From assembly GCA_943788495.1 (NCBI GenBank), contig CALSQO010000001.1, forward strand, positions 620,001 through 684,000: a stretch of 64,000 nucleotides of DNA. The letters are read 5' to 3'. Position 1 is the stretch's first letter; the number at the start of each line of letters is the position of its first letter. Shown piece after piece: positions 17,572-26,357 of the stretch. The notes below the pieces were generated by a model. That model was given only the letters and a program-made list of their open reading frames with translations. It ran no database searches and had not been told where the DNA came from. The DNA comes from UA16 sp905478895 (GTDB lineage Bacteria; Bacteroidota; Bacteroidia; Flavobacteriales_D; Sanyastnellaceae). A program made the translations under genes and the position numbers.

Positions 17572-18581
17572 ATCTGGCTCGTCGCATCAGAATAGCGGGG
17601 ATTTCCATTGTCAGCGTGCTCTGTTTGGGCAGTCTGGGTTTTGTGTGGTTGGAAAATTACACGTGGATTGAGGCCGTTTATATGACGGTTATTACGGTCT
17701 CAACGGTCGGATTTGGGGAAGTTCGTCCTTTGTCCGAAGAAGGAATGATGTTCACGGCGCTCTTGGTGGTCAGTTCGCTGGGGACGTTTACGTTTGCAGT
17801 GACAGCCGTCAGTCAATTTTTCCTCGAAGGTGACTACCGTGAAAGGGTCAGAAACAAACGAATCAAACGCATCATGAAAGCAATGGATCAACACGTTATT
17901 GTCTGTGGCTACGGCAGAGTTGGAGAGAAGGCAGTGGAGGAATTACAAGATCACGGCACCGATGTTGTGGTCATTGAATCCGATCCTGAACTCGTCAAGG
18001 CGCTGCAGAAAAAAGGACTGCATGTTTTGTCTGGCGACGCAACACGCGATGAAAACCTAATCAATGCCGGTTTGGATCGGGCCCGAGCTGTGATTACAAC
18101 CTTGCCTGACGATGCGCAAAACCTTTACGTTGTCTTGGCGGTGCGCGAACGACGCAAAGCCATCCTCATCATCAGCCGTGCGTCCCAATTGAATGCAGTG
18201 AGCAAATTGCGCGTGGCCGGTGCGCATAATGTGATTATGCCTGACCAGGTGGGCGGAGCGCACATGGCTTCGCTCGTGGCCATTCCGGATGTGGTGGAGT
18301 TTTTGGACCACATTCGCATTCAAGGTGGAGATGAAGTCAACCTCGAAGAGGTCGAAGTGCAGCAACTTCCTGAAAGCCTGAGGAGTTTAACATTGGGCGA
18401 AATTGATGCGCGCAACCGCATCGGCGTTAATGTCATTGGGTTGCGGCGTGCCAACGGCGAAATGGTCATCAATCCATCGCCCAAAACGGAGTTGCATGAA
18501 ACCATGAAGCTTTTTGTGCTTGGCGATGCTAAGCAGATACGATCGTTGAATGAATACCTCGGAATACAAACTCCTGCTTGA
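17568..18581 (+). CDS. two-TM potassium channel with RCK (TrkA-N/TrkA-C) domains
   Basis: Inner-membrane K+ channel of 337 residues. Two membrane helices (about 8-28 and 60-85) flank a pore helix with the filter TVGFGE (about 46-51). A cytosolic Rossmann RCK domain follows (HVIVCGYGRVGEKA, with GxGxxG), then a TrkA-C domain. RCK domains gate such channels by nucleotides or Ca2+; which ligand applies here cannot be seen. The start overlaps the pyrF stop, so it is translationally coupled to an unrelated metabolic gene. Confidence 0.88.
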   Translation: MNLARRIRIAGISIVSVLCLGSLGFVWLENYTWIEAVYMTVITVSTVGFGEVRPLSEEGMMFTALLVVSSLGTFTFAVTAVSQFFLEGDYRERVRNKRIKRIMKAMDQHVIVCGYGRVGEKAVEELQDHGTDVVVIESDPELVKALQKKGLHVLSGDATRDENLINAGLDRARAVITTLPDDAQNLYVVLAVRERRKAILIISRASQLNAVSKLRVAGAHNVIMPDQVGGAHMASLVAIPDVVEFLDHIRIQGGDEVNLEEVEVQQLPESLRSLTLGEIDARNRIGVNVIGLRRANGEMVINPSPKTELHETMKLFVLGDAKQIRSLNEYLGIQTPA

Positions 18582-18644
18582 GTTGCCGGTCTAGAAGTGC
18601 TTCATTTGTATATTCGGGGCAATACGATTAAAACCCCGCAACTT

Positions 18645-20189
18645 ATGCAACGTCTTTTCCAATTTTTGACAGCCCTGGCTGCATCCTTTGTTTCCACAAC
18701 GGCTTCTGCCGCAACGGTGGATGAGCAAATCAATGCGGTGATGGAGCCACTGACGAATGCGATCATGAAGGTCATTTTCTTCACGGTATCGTTTGGTGAT
18801 GGGTTGCAGGTTCCTTTCGTTTTGATTTGGTTGTTGTTTGGGGCTATTTTTTTTACGTTTTACTTCAAGTTCATCAATATTCGTGCATTCGGACACGCCC
18901 TTGATGTGGTGCGTGGAAAATTTGATGACCCCAACGATGCGGGGGAAGTAAGTCATTTCCAAGCGTTGACGGCAGCGTTGAGCGGAACGGTAGGAGTGGG
19001 CAACATCGCCGGAGTGGCCTTCGCGGTTTCGCTGGGAGGTCCTGGAGCTACCTTCTGGATGATTGTGGCGGGATTGCTCGGAATGAGTTCCAAATTCATC
19101 GAGTGCACACTGGGAACAAAGTACCGTCAGGAAAATGAAGATGGTTCGGTCTCAGGCGGTCCCATGTACTACTTGCGGGATGGATTGGCAAAGCAAGGCA
19201 AAGTGCGGCTCGGCAAAGTCTTGGCGGTGCTATTTGCCATTGCATGCATTGGAGGAAGTTTTGGCGGAGGAAATATGGTCCAGATCAACCAAGCCACCAA
19301 GCAATTGATTGAAGTCACGGGCGGAGAAGCGTCATTCCTAATGGGCCAAAGTTGGATTTTTGGTGTGATCATGGCAATTTTAGTTGGCTTGATCATCATT
19401 GGCGGTATTAAGAGCATTGCCAAGGTCACGGATAAGGTTGTCCCTTTCATGGTTGGAATTTATGTGCTGGGCGCTTTGGTGGTGTTGTTCGCAAACTTCA
19501 CAGCGATTCCCGGAGCCTTCGCGCTCATCATCTCAAGTGCATTTTCTCCAGAAGCGGCTTATGGCGGCTTAATTGGAGTATTGATTGTTGGTTTTCAGCG
19601 GGCCGCATTTTCGAATGAGGCTGGCATCGGTTCTGCATCCATTGCCCACTCCGCTGCGAAAACAAATGAGCCAGTGAGTGAAGGGGTTGTTGCCTTGCTT
19701 GAACCATTCATTGATACCGTGGTCATTTGCACCATGACGGCCCTTGTCATTGTCATATCTGGCTATGGAGAAATGGGGCAAGAAGTAGCCTTGGGCTTGG
19801 CCAAAGCAAAAGACCTTCAAGCGATTGAATTGACCAGTAGCGCCTTTGCACAAACCATGAGCTGGTTTCCTGTTGTGTTATCGGTTGCCGTTATTTTGTT
19901 TGCGCTGTCAACGATGATCAGTTGGAGTTATTACGGATTGAAATCTTGGACATTTTTGTTCGGTGAATCACGCGCCGCTGATATCACGTACAAGGCGATT
20001 TTTTGCCTGTTTGTTATTTTGGGTTCAGCGATTTCGGCCCAAAGTGTTTTCGACTTCGGTGATGCGATGATCTTTGCCATGTGCTTCCCAAATGTCTTGG
20101 GGCTCTACTTTCTCATGAGGGAAGTCAAGGAGGACGTTGCAGATTATTTTCGGCGAATCAAGTCAGGAGACATTAAGCGATACGAATGA
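18645..20189 (+). CDS. alanine/glycine:cation symporter (AGCS family)
   Basis: Na+- (or H+-) coupled importer of alanine or glycine in the inner membrane. 514 residues with about eleven hydrophobic helices. The AGCS signature GTVGVGNIAGVAFAVSLGGP is present, followed by AGLLGMSSKFIECTLGTKYR, and GFQRAAFSNEAGIGSASIAHS farther on. The start chosen is ATG 18645, which opens a signal-like hydrophobic segment; the earlier in-frame TTG/ATG codons would add an untypical leader. A short CGGGG/CCCCG inverted repeat lies in the leader at 18615-18638. Confidence 0.93.
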   Translation: MQRLFQFLTALAASFVSTTASAATVDEQINAVMEPLTNAIMKVIFFTVSFGDGLQVPFVLIWLLFGAIFFTFYFKFINIRAFGHALDVVRGKFDDPNDAGEVSHFQALTAALSGTVGVGNIAGVAFAVSLGGPGATFWMIVAGLLGMSSKFIECTLGTKYRQENEDGSVSGGPMYYLRDGLAKQGKVRLGKVLAVLFAIACIGGSFGGGNMVQINQATKQLIEVTGGEASFLMGQSWIFGVIMAILVGLIIIGGIKSIAKVTDKVVPFMVGIYVLGALVVLFANFTAIPGAFALIISSAFSPEAAYGGLIGVLIVGFQRAAFSNEAGIGSASIAHSAAKTNEPVSEGVVALLEPFIDTVVICTMTALVIVISGYGEMGQEVALGLAKAKDLQAIELTSSAFAQTMSWFPVVLSVAVILFALSTMISWSYYGLKSWTFLFGESRAADITYKAIFCLFVILGSAISAQSVFDFGDAMIFAMCFPNVLGLYFLMREVKEDVADYFRRIKSGDIKRYE

Positions 20190-20212
20190 AGTTAAATTTT
20201 TGAGCCATTGGA

Positions 20213-20932
20213 GTGAGGAAGAGGAGAGGCAGGGAGCGAATATGGATTGAAATGGCGTTGATGTCTTGGTGTGCATTCGGCGCATACTGGATGCACCTTG
20301 AATGGAGGATACATCGAGATTCTGCTGATTTTAAAGGACAAGCGGTGGAGATACTCCTCAACGCTTTGCAAGGAATGGATGCCTCATTGGCTCGAAATGA
20401 GAACGCTCAGCACCTGTCGAACGTCCCGGTAAACCCAGCCACGGCGAACCGCAGACGGGAGGTGAAAAACCAAGTGGGTCGAACAAAGGAAGCTGTATTA
20501 AATATTAATAAGATGGACAGTGCAGCGCTCGAGGCGCTGCCAAGGATTGGCCCAAAAGTCGCAGGAAGGATTTGTCGGTTTCGCTCGGCACTGGGGGGTT
20601 TTCATTCAGTGGAACAGCTCAGAGAAGTTTGGGGGATGCATCCCGATCAAGCAGAAGCCATCATTCCTTGGTTTCACAATGGCGAAGGCGTGTTTCGGTT
20701 CTTGTGTTTGAACCAAGCGTCCTGGAAGGAATTCCAATCCCATCCTTACATCCGCTATGCGGGTGCAAATGCAGTGACAGCTTACCGAGATTTACATGAT
20801 TTGAAGAGGGTCGAGGACCTGCAATCGGCAATAGCGATCAATGACAGTCTATTTCGAAGGTGGTCTCCGTACCTTAGGGTTTGCAAAACCCGTTCTGATG
20901 CAGTCGCCTCCTCACCTTCAAAAAGAAATTAA
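20213..20932 (+). CDS. ComEA-like helix-hairpin-helix protein
   Basis: One N-terminal membrane helix (about residues 14-28), a variable linker, then two tandem helix-hairpin-helix units: LNINKMDSAALEALPRIGPKVAGRI (about 96-155), and a diverged second (NQASWKEFQSHPYIRYAGANAV, about 165-225). The first matches ComEA DNA-binding HhH domains, which help take up DNA in competent bacteria. A membrane anchor with HhH is consistent with periplasmic DNA binding, but many Bacteroidota carry this protein with no tested role. The start may be GTG 20213 or ATG 20252. Its last 35 bp overlap apt in another frame. Confidence 0.75.
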   Translation: MRKRRGRERIWIEMALMSWCAFGAYWMHLEWRIHRDSADFKGQAVEILLNALQGMDASLARNENAQHLSNVPVNPATANRRREVKNQVGRTKEAVLNINKMDSAALEALPRIGPKVAGRICRFRSALGGFHSVEQLREVWGMHPDQAEAIIPWFHNGEGVFRFLCLNQASWKEFQSHPYIRYAGANAVTAYRDLHDLKRVEDLQSAIAINDSLFRRWSPYLRVCKTRSDAVASSPSKRN

Positions 20933-21476
20933 TGAATCTGCTCAGGCGGTGGCGACGCGCATTCAAGATGTCGAAGATTTCCCAATACCAGGGGTTACTT
21001 TTAAGGATATGGGACCGCTCTGGCGCGATCCTGTCGTTTCGAAAAGGGCAATTGGAGCAATGATTCTTATGGTGGAGCAAGCACAGGGGAAACCGGATTG
21101 TGTGGTAGGAATCGAAAGCCGTGGCTTCATCTTCGGCCCTGCCATGGCATTGCATTGGGATGTTCCGTTTGTCCCATTTCGAAAGCCGGGCAAACTGCCC
21201 GGTGCTTTGAACCGGGTGTCTTATAACTTAGAATATGGAAGTGCAGCATTGGAGTGTCAGGCCAATGCGCTCAAGTCGGGCATGCGCGTTTTGATTCATG
21301 ATGATGTTTTTGCCACGGGTGGCACGGCTCGTGCAGCCATGCAGTTGGTCGAGTCGTGTGATGCGGAGACCATGGCTTGTGCTTTCATCATTGAGCTCAA
21401 TGGATTGAATGGTCGCGAAGGTTGGCCCTTATCTTCTGTGGACGAAACGTGCCTGTCTTTGGTTCACTACAAATAG
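20898..21476 (+). CDS. apt: adenine phosphoribosyltransferase
   Basis: Purine salvage: adenine + PRPP gives AMP + pyrophosphate. The PRPP-binding loop is VLIHDDVFATGGTA, and FPIPGVTFKDMGPL plus GIESRGFIFG are APRT hallmarks. 192 residues. The start is taken as ATG 20898, which puts the family N-terminus in register and overlaps the end of the HhH gene by 35 bp; the ATG at 20841 would add an unrelated 19-residue extension. Confidence 0.93.
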   Translation: MQSPPHLQKEINESAQAVATRIQDVEDFPIPGVTFKDMGPLWRDPVVSKRAIGAMILMVEQAQGKPDCVVGIESRGFIFGPAMALHWDVPFVPFRKPGKLPGALNRVSYNLEYGSAALECQANALKSGMRVLIHDDVFATGGTARAAMQLVESCDAETMACAFIIELNGLNGREGWPLSSVDETCLSLVHYK

Positions 21477-21482
21477 AATGAA

Positions 21483-22634
21483 ATGAATTTCTCAGAATCC
21501 GAAAATCAAAAAGCCATCCGTGCAACTGTGCGCGATTTTGCAAAAAACGAGATTTTACCCCATCGGATGGATTGGGATGAGCGTCAGTATTTTCCGCGGG
21601 AGCTCTTTCGTAAAATGGGAGAGTTGGGCTTGCTAGGAATGCTTGTTCCAGAGGAATTTGGAGGAGCGGGCATGGGCTATATGGAATACAAGGTTGCCAT
21701 TGAGGAGCTGGCAAAAGTTTGCGGTTCAATTGGTTTGTCCATGGCTGCGCACAACAGTTTATGCACGAATCACATCCTGATGTTTGGATCGGAAGAACAA
21801 AAGAATCGGTTTCTTCCTGCACTCGCGAGCGGGGAGCACGTAGGAGCCTGGGGACTGACCGAGGCCAATACGGGAAGCGATGCCATGCGGATGCAATGCA
21901 CCGCTGTGAGAGACACTGAACGCAATGGATGGATTCTCAATGGCACCAAGAACTGGATTACGCACGGCATCTCTTCGGACGTAGCTGTTGTGCTCGCCAG
22001 AACAGGTGAATTGTTGGATAGCCATGGAATTTCAGCATTCGTGGTCTTGAGGGATCAGGCAGGTTTTTCCGGAGGAAAGAAAGAAAACAAGCTAGGAATG
22101 CGCTCCTCTGAAACAGCCGAAATGATTTTCCAAGATTGCTTTATTCCCGACGATCAAGTGCTTGGTAGTCCAGGAGAAGGATTCATCCAAGCCATGAAAA
22201 TTCTTGACGGTGGTCGCATTTCCATCGCTTCGCTGGCATTGGGCATCGCCAAAGGCGCATTCGAATGTGCCCGCGATTATTCCAAGGAACGTGAACAGTT
22301 TGGTCAACCCATCAGTCGCTTCCAGGCGATTGCATTTAAGCTTGCCGATATGTACACCCAGATTGAGGCTGCAGATTTACTCACCTCACAAGCGTGTTGG
22401 AGAAAGGAGAACGGAATGCCGGTGACCAAAGAATCAGCCATAGCCAAATACGAGGCGAGCGAAGTTTGTGTGCGCGTCGCAACAGAGGGCGTTCAGGTGC
22501 TTGGGGGATATGGTTATACAAAAGACTTTCCAGCGGAAAAGTATTACCGAGATAGCAAGCTCTGCACCATTGGGGAAGGCACGAGTGAAATTCAAAAGTT
22601 GGTGATATCCCGTGAGCTTTTGAAAGATGATTGA
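21483..22634 (+). CDS. acyl-CoA dehydrogenase
   Basis: FAD enzyme that introduces the alpha,beta double bond into acyl-CoA. 383 residues, full length. FAD/substrate segments WGLTEANTGSDA and NGTKNWITHG are present, and the catalytic glutamate is in IGEGTSEIQ near the C-terminus, the position used by short- and medium-chain or branched-chain enzymes. It begins 6 bp after apt. The electron acceptor ETF is not in the window. Chain-length specificity cannot be decided from sequence. Confidence 0.93.
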   Translation: MNFSESENQKAIRATVRDFAKNEILPHRMDWDERQYFPRELFRKMGELGLLGMLVPEEFGGAGMGYMEYKVAIEELAKVCGSIGLSMAAHNSLCTNHILMFGSEEQKNRFLPALASGEHVGAWGLTEANTGSDAMRMQCTAVRDTERNGWILNGTKNWITHGISSDVAVVLARTGELLDSHGISAFVVLRDQAGFSGGKKENKLGMRSSETAEMIFQDCFIPDDQVLGSPGEGFIQAMKILDGGRISIASLALGIAKGAFECARDYSKEREQFGQPISRFQAIAFKLADMYTQIEAADLLTSQACWRKENGMPVTKESAIAKYEASEVCVRVATEGVQVLGGYGYTKDFPAEKYYRDSKLCTIGEGTSEIQKLVISRELLKDD

Positions 22635-22648
22635 ATTTCACGGATTGT

Positions 22649-22679
22649 TTTGAATTTCAAGGCGAGCGCTGTAAATTTG
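22649..22679 (+). promoter_or_regulatory. promoter of rpsU
   Basis: TTTG (22649-22652), 19-bp spacer, then TAAATTTG (22672-22679): both Bacteroidota promoter boxes at the usual distance, 18 bp before the rpsU ATG. Confidence 0.75.
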
Positions 22680-22697
22680 CCACCCAATTAGAATAAC

Positions 22698-22889
22698 ATG
22701 CTTTCAATTCCCGTTAAAGAAGGAGACAACATCGAACGCGCACTGAAGCGTTTCAAGAAGAAGTTTGATCGAACGAAGCGCATGCGCGAACTTCGAGCAC
22801 GACGTGAATTTGTAAAGCCGAGCGTAGTGAATAGAGAGCAGCGGAAGAAGGCCCGTTATAAAAACGGACTAAACATCAAAAATGATTGA
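22698..22889 (+). CDS. rpsU: 30S ribosomal protein bS21
   Basis: 63 residues, very basic: MLSIPVKEGDNIERALKRFK and then RELRARREFVKPS, the bS21 pattern. It sits on the 30S platform near the anti-Shine-Dalgarno end of 16S rRNA and helps initiation. It has its own well-formed promoter and a strong terminator, so it is probably expressed as a short separate mRNA as well as through any read-through into xerC and hpf. Confidence 0.96.
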   Translation: MLSIPVKEGDNIERALKRFKKKFDRTKRMRELRARREFVKPSVVNREQRKKARYKNGLNIKND

Positions 22890-22912
22890 GTAAATCCTTT
22901 GTTTTTAAGATG

Positions 22913-22950
22913 AAAAAGGCGAAATTGTCCACGGACCATTCGCCTTTTTT
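22913..22950 (+). terminator. rho-independent terminator after rpsU
   Basis: AAAAAGGCGAA (22913-22923) pairs with TTCGCCTTTTT (22939-22949), with an inner GTCC/GGAC stem, and ends in T6. It finishes only 5 bp before the xerC start codon, so xerC and hpf depend on read-through or on a promoter I do not see. Confidence 0.9.
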
Positions 22951-22955
22951 GCATT

Positions 22956-23852
22956 TTGAACCACACCCAATCATCCGTTGAAGGATTCCTCGATTTCTTG
23001 GAAAAAGAAAAAAGAGGGAGTGTTCACACATTGCGATGTTATCGTTCCGATTTGAATCAATTGCAACGATTCATGGACGAGCATTACGCATGTGTGGATC
23101 TGCTTGGTGTAAAGTCAGAATGGTTGCGTGGATATGTTGTGGAGATGATGAAGCTGGGCAAAGCGCCGAGAACCATTCACCGCAAAGTGAGTGCATACAG
23201 AACGTTTGTCCGCTATGCCAAAAGACAAGGTTTGATGACTGTTGATCCAGCGGATGCAATCGTGCTTCCCAAGCTATCAAAGTCTATACCGCACGTTGTT
23301 CCAGAGCGAGCAATGCGTGAAATGTTCGATGAATCTGTATTTGCAGAAGATTGGAAAGGACGCAGAGACAGGGGGATTTTAGCATTGATGTATGAAACGG
23401 GTGTCCGCCTTAGCGAACTGATTGGATTAAATGTTGAGGATATGCATACGGAAAGGGGGGAGTTGCGCGTTATGGGAAAAGGATCCAAAGAACGTATCAT
23501 TCCGTTGCTTCCTGAGACCATGAAATGCATCCAAAGCCACATCGAAGAGCGACCTTTTCAATCGCGGCATTTATTCATTACCGATGCAGGGCGATCACTC
23601 TATCCCTCATTCGTGTATAGACGCGTTCGGCATTACCTGTCGCTCGTGAGCTCGCTTCAAAAGACGAGTCCGCACATCCTCCGGCACACATTTGCCACTC
23701 ATCTGCTCAATCGAGGCGCTGAGTTGGCGGCAGTCAAGGATATGCTCGGGCATGCCTCGCTGAGTTCAACCCAGGTTTATACTCACCAGTCCCTCTCGCG
23801 TCTCAAGGAAGTGCATTCGGATAGTCCTTTGGATAAACGTCCAAAAGACTAA
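22956..23852 (+). CDS. xerC: tyrosine recombinase XerC-like
   Basis: Site-specific recombinase that resolves chromosome dimers at dif. 298 residues: an N-terminal SAM-like DNA-binding domain (FLDFLEKEKRGSVHTLRCY) and a C-terminal catalytic domain with the R-H-R-H-Y set: Arg near residue 151 in ETGVRLSEL, HILRHTFATHLL, GHASLSSTQVYTH (nucleophile Tyr in VYTH). The start is TTG at 22956, needed to include the conserved N-terminal helix. With rpsU upstream and hpf downstream this looks like the housekeeping Xer gene, not an integrase of a mobile element. Confidence 0.92.
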   Translation: MNHTQSSVEGFLDFLEKEKRGSVHTLRCYRSDLNQLQRFMDEHYACVDLLGVKSEWLRGYVVEMMKLGKAPRTIHRKVSAYRTFVRYAKRQGLMTVDPADAIVLPKLSKSIPHVVPERAMREMFDESVFAEDWKGRRDRGILALMYETGVRLSELIGLNVEDMHTERGELRVMGKGSKERIIPLLPETMKCIQSHIEERPFQSRHLFITDAGRSLYPSFVYRRVRHYLSLVSSLQKTSPHILRHTFATHLLNRGAELAAVKDMLGHASLSSTQVYTHQSLSRLKEVHSDSPLDKRPKD

Positions 23853-23860
23853 CATTAAAC

Positions 23861-24169
23861 ATGCACATGCAAGTACAAATACACTCCATTCATTTTGATG
23901 CTGACGAACAACTCGTTGCGTTTGTTGAAGGCAAAGTATCCAAGTTGAATACGTTTCATGATCAAATTATCAATTGCGAGGTGTTCCTTCGGATTGAGAA
24001 AAATGATGTTCGCGAAAACAAGGTTGCAGAAGTGAAGATTCACGTCCCGGGCGCTGATTTTTTTGCAAAAAGACGCTCATCGAGTTTTGAAGCTTCCGTG
24101 GATGATGCCGTCGATGCCATTCGACGTCAAATTCTCAAGCAGAAAAAGGTCCGGACTGCTGTTGCTTAA
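23861..24169 (+). CDS. hpf: ribosome hibernation-promoting factor, short form
   Basis: 102-residue S30AE-domain protein (QVQIHSIHFDADEQLVAFVEGKV...), which occupies the tRNA/mRNA channel of idle 30S subunits in slow growth. It lacks the C-terminal dimerisation domain of long HPF, so it is the short type. The start may be ATG 23861 or 23867; the second fits the family N-terminus better. It follows xerC by 8 bp and immediately precedes the tRNA-tuf operon promoter. Confidence 0.92.
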   Translation: MHMQVQIHSIHFDADEQLVAFVEGKVSKLNTFHDQIINCEVFLRIEKNDVRENKVAEVKIHVPGADFFAKRRSSSFEASVDDAVDAIRRQILKQKKVRTAVA

Positions 24170-24233
24170 GTAGCAGAAAACCAGCTTGTTGGCGATTGTG
24201 ATTCATTATCACACGGAAAAGATGTACAAGCCC

Positions 24234-24264
24234 CTTGTTACCACAAGATTCTTTCTTACATTTG
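24234..24264 (+). promoter_or_regulatory. promoter of the tRNA-tuf operon
   Basis: CTTG (24234-24237), 19-bp spacer, TACATTTG (24257-24264, exact TAnnTTTG). It lies 50 bp upstream of the first tRNA and probably drives the four tRNAs and tuf, perhaps continuing further. Confidence 0.75.
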
Positions 24265-24314
24265 CCGTCCTGAAAACCGGGGCGAATCGTCTCCTCAGTT
24301 CTTTGAAAAGTGAC

Positions 24315-24388
24315 GCCGATGTAGCTCAGTTGGCTAGAGCAGCTGATTTGTAATCAGCAGGTCGTGGGTTCGAGTCCCTCCATCGGCT
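24315..24388 (+). tRNA. tRNA-Thr (anticodon TGT)
   Basis: Acceptor GCCGATG pairs with CATCGGC (24381-24387); D arm with GCTCAG; anticodon stem GCTGA/TCAGC with loop TTTGTAA, so anticodon TGT (reads ACA and probably ACG); T arm with GGTTCGAGTCC. The 3' CCA is not encoded. Confidence 0.96.
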
Positions 24389-24441
24389 CATCGTCATTAA
24401 GTCTGTCCTCCGCGAAAGTGGAGGACAGATTACTGGAACAA

Positions 24442-24527
24442 GGGGGTACGCCGGAGTTGGAGAGCCGGGGCAGACTGTAAATCTGTTGTCTTCGACTGAA
24501 TAGGTTCGAATCCTATTACCCCCACCA
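24442..24527 (+). tRNA. tRNA-Tyr (anticodon GTA)
   Basis: Class II tRNA with a long variable arm. Acceptor GGGGGTA pairs with TACCCCC (24517-24523); anticodon stem CAGA/TCTG with loop CTGTAAA, so anticodon GTA; T loop GGTTCGAATCC. The 3' ACCA is encoded. Confidence 0.96.
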
Positions 24528-24558
24528 AAGACTTGGCCGAACGCGGCCAGTCAAATAA

Positions 24559-24634
24559 GCGGAAGTAGCTCAGTTGGTAGAGCATCAGCCTTCCAAGCTG
24601 AATGTCGCGAGTTCGAATCTCGTCTTCCGCTCCA
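24559..24634 (+). tRNA. tRNA-Gly (anticodon TCC)
   Basis: Acceptor GCGGAAG pairs with CTTCCGC (24624-24630); anticodon stem CAGC/GCTG with loop CTTCCAA, so anticodon TCC; T arm AGTTCGAATCT. Discriminator T then encoded CCA (24632-24634). Confidence 0.96.
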
Positions 24635-24649
24635 CCCGTAAGGGTTAAA

Positions 24650-24721
<72 letters not shown>

Positions 24722-24771
24722 CGAGTCCATTATATATTGTGAAATCAGACAGTTAACAAAAAAGTTAGGTT

Positions 24772-25959
24772 ATGGCTAAAGAAACGTTTGACCGGTCCAA
24801 ACCACACGTGAACATTGGTACGATCGGACACGTAGACCACGGTAAGACAACACTTACTGCGGCAATTACGAAGGTTCTCGCAGACGCGGGACATAGTGAG
24901 GCGCGTTCATTCGATCAAATCGATAACGCACCGGAAGAGAAAGAACGTGGTATCACGATCAACTCTTCTCACGTTGAATATCAAACGGCCAACCGCCACT
25001 ACGCACACGTAGATTGCCCGGGTCACGCTGACTATGTGAAAAACATGGTAACAGGTGCCGCGCAAATGGACGGTGCAATTTTGGTTGTTGCTGCAACTGA
25101 TGGTCCAATGCCACAGACACGTGAGCACATCCTGCTAGGACGCCAAGTTGGTATCCCACGGATTGTTGTCTTCATGAATAAGGTGGATATGGTTGACGAC
25201 GAGGAGCTCCTCGAGTTGGTCGAAATGGAAGTCCGCGAATTGTTAAGCTTCTACGAGTACGACGGAGACAATGGACCTGTTATCGCAGGATCAGCTCTCG
25301 GTGCCTTGAATGGAGAAGGCAAGTGGGTCGACACTGTTATGTCTCTCATGGAGGCAGTAGACACATGGATCGAAATTCCACCACGTGACAACGAAAAGCC
25401 TTTCTTGATGTCCATCGAGGATGTCTTCACGATCACTGGTCGTGGAACAGTTGCCACAGGACGTATTGAGACGGGTGTCATCAACACAGCAGACCCAGTG
25501 GAGATTTTGGGTATGGGTGATGAGAAGTTGACTTCAACCATCACGGGTGTTGAGATGTTCCGAAAGATTTTGGATCGTGGTGAAGCAGGAGACAACGTTG
25601 GTTTGTTGTTGCGTGGAATTGAGAAGTCGGACATCCGACGCGGTATGGTTATCGCCAAGCCTGGTTCAATTACACCACACAAAAAATTCACTGCTGAGGT
25701 CTACATCTTGAAGAAGGATGAAGGCGGACGTCACACTCCTTTCCACAACAAGTATCGCCCACAGTTCTACTTCCGTACTACGGACGTGACAGGTGAGATT
25801 GTCTTGGAAGCAGGACGTGAGATGGTCATGCCAGGTGACAACGTAACTATCGAGGTTCACTTGATCAATTCAGTTGCTATGGATACAGGTTTGCGTTTCG
25901 CCATCCGTGAAGGTGGCCGAACCGTAGGTGCTGGTCAGGTAACTTCTATCATTGAGTAA
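24772..25959 (+). CDS. tuf: elongation factor Tu
   Basis: GTPase that carries aminoacyl-tRNA to the ribosome. 395 residues with all G motifs: GHVDHGKTT (residues 19-27), the switch II segment VDCPGHADY, and NKVDM. Domains 2 and 3 are complete. Wording such as ERGITINSSHVEYQT is typical of Bacteroidota EF-Tu. It follows the tRNA block as in the classical tufB position, and is followed by a hairpin and tRNA-Trp. Confidence 0.98.
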   Translation: MAKETFDRSKPHVNIGTIGHVDHGKTTLTAAITKVLADAGHSEARSFDQIDNAPEEKERGITINSSHVEYQTANRHYAHVDCPGHADYVKNMVTGAAQMDGAILVVAATDGPMPQTREHILLGRQVGIPRIVVFMNKVDMVDDEELLELVEMEVRELLSFYEYDGDNGPVIAGSALGALNGEGKWVDTVMSLMEAVDTWIEIPPRDNEKPFLMSIEDVFTITGRGTVATGRIETGVINTADPVEILGMGDEKLTSTITGVEMFRKILDRGEAGDNVGLLLRGIEKSDIRRGMVIAKPGSITPHKKFTAEVYILKKDEGGRHTPFHNKYRPQFYFRTTDVTGEIVLEAGREMVMPGDNVTIEVHLINSVAMDTGLRFAIREGGRTVGAGQVTSIIE

Positions 25960-25983
25960 ACGCTCCACCGAAGAGAATAAAAC

Positions 25984-26020
25984 GGAAGAAGGAGTCTCCA
26001 AATTGGAGGCCCCTTCTTCC
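25984..26020 (+). terminator. hairpin after tuf (terminator, attenuator or processing site)
   Basis: GGAAGAAGG (25984-25992) pairs with CCTTCTTCC (26012-26020), with an inner CTCC/GGAG stem. A T run does not follow; tRNA-Trp starts 6 bp later. It may be a partial terminator or an RNA processing signal that frees the tRNA. Confidence 0.6.
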
Positions 26021-26026
26021 TCATCT

Positions 26027-26099
26027 ACGGGCGTAGCTCAATTGGTAGAGTAGTGGTCTCCAAAACCATTGGTTGCAGGTTCGAGTCCTGCCGCCCGTG
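26027..26099 (+). tRNA. tRNA-Trp (anticodon CCA)
   Basis: Acceptor ACGGGCG pairs with CGCCCGT (26092-26098); anticodon stem GTGGT/ACCAT with loop CTCCAAA, so anticodon CCA; T arm AGGTTCGAGTCCT. CCA end not encoded. Placed between tuf and secE. Confidence 0.96.
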
Positions 26100-26117
26100 C
26101 AAAAAAATAAAAACGAG

Positions 26118-26336
26118 ATGTCTCAAATCGCTGAATATCTGAAGGAGTCTTATCAAGAATTGGTGACCAAGGTCACTTGGCCTTCAGGAAAAGAGCTGCA
26201 AAGTTCATCTGTGCTTGTGTTTGTGGCTTCATTGCTCATAGCAGGGATTGTTTTTGCTATGGATTGGGTTTTTGGTGTGAATGCAGCAGACTCAGTTTGG
26301 AGAGGTTTGGTTGGGTTGATTTACCAAGTTCTTTAA
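26118..26336 (+). CDS. secE: preprotein translocase subunit SecE
   Basis: Small inner-membrane subunit (72 residues) of the SecYEG channel. It has the amphipathic N-terminal segment with the conserved VTWPSGKEL pattern and one C-terminal membrane helix (LVFVASLLIAGIVFAMDWVF). Single-helix type, shorter than the three-helix E. coli protein. The start ATG 26118 follows tRNA-Trp by 18 bp; an in-frame ATG at 26073 would lie inside the tRNA. Confidence 0.95.
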   Translation: MSQIAEYLKESYQELVTKVTWPSGKELQSSSVLVFVASLLIAGIVFAMDWVFGVNAADSVWRGLVGLIYQVL

Positions 26337-26357
26337 TCGAATCACGTGGTTTCTGTC

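Noticed and set aside
22956..23852. Tyrosine recombinase as an integrase of a mobile element
   Set aside because: It has the XerC length and layout, lies between housekeeping genes, and no attachment repeats or phage genes are present.
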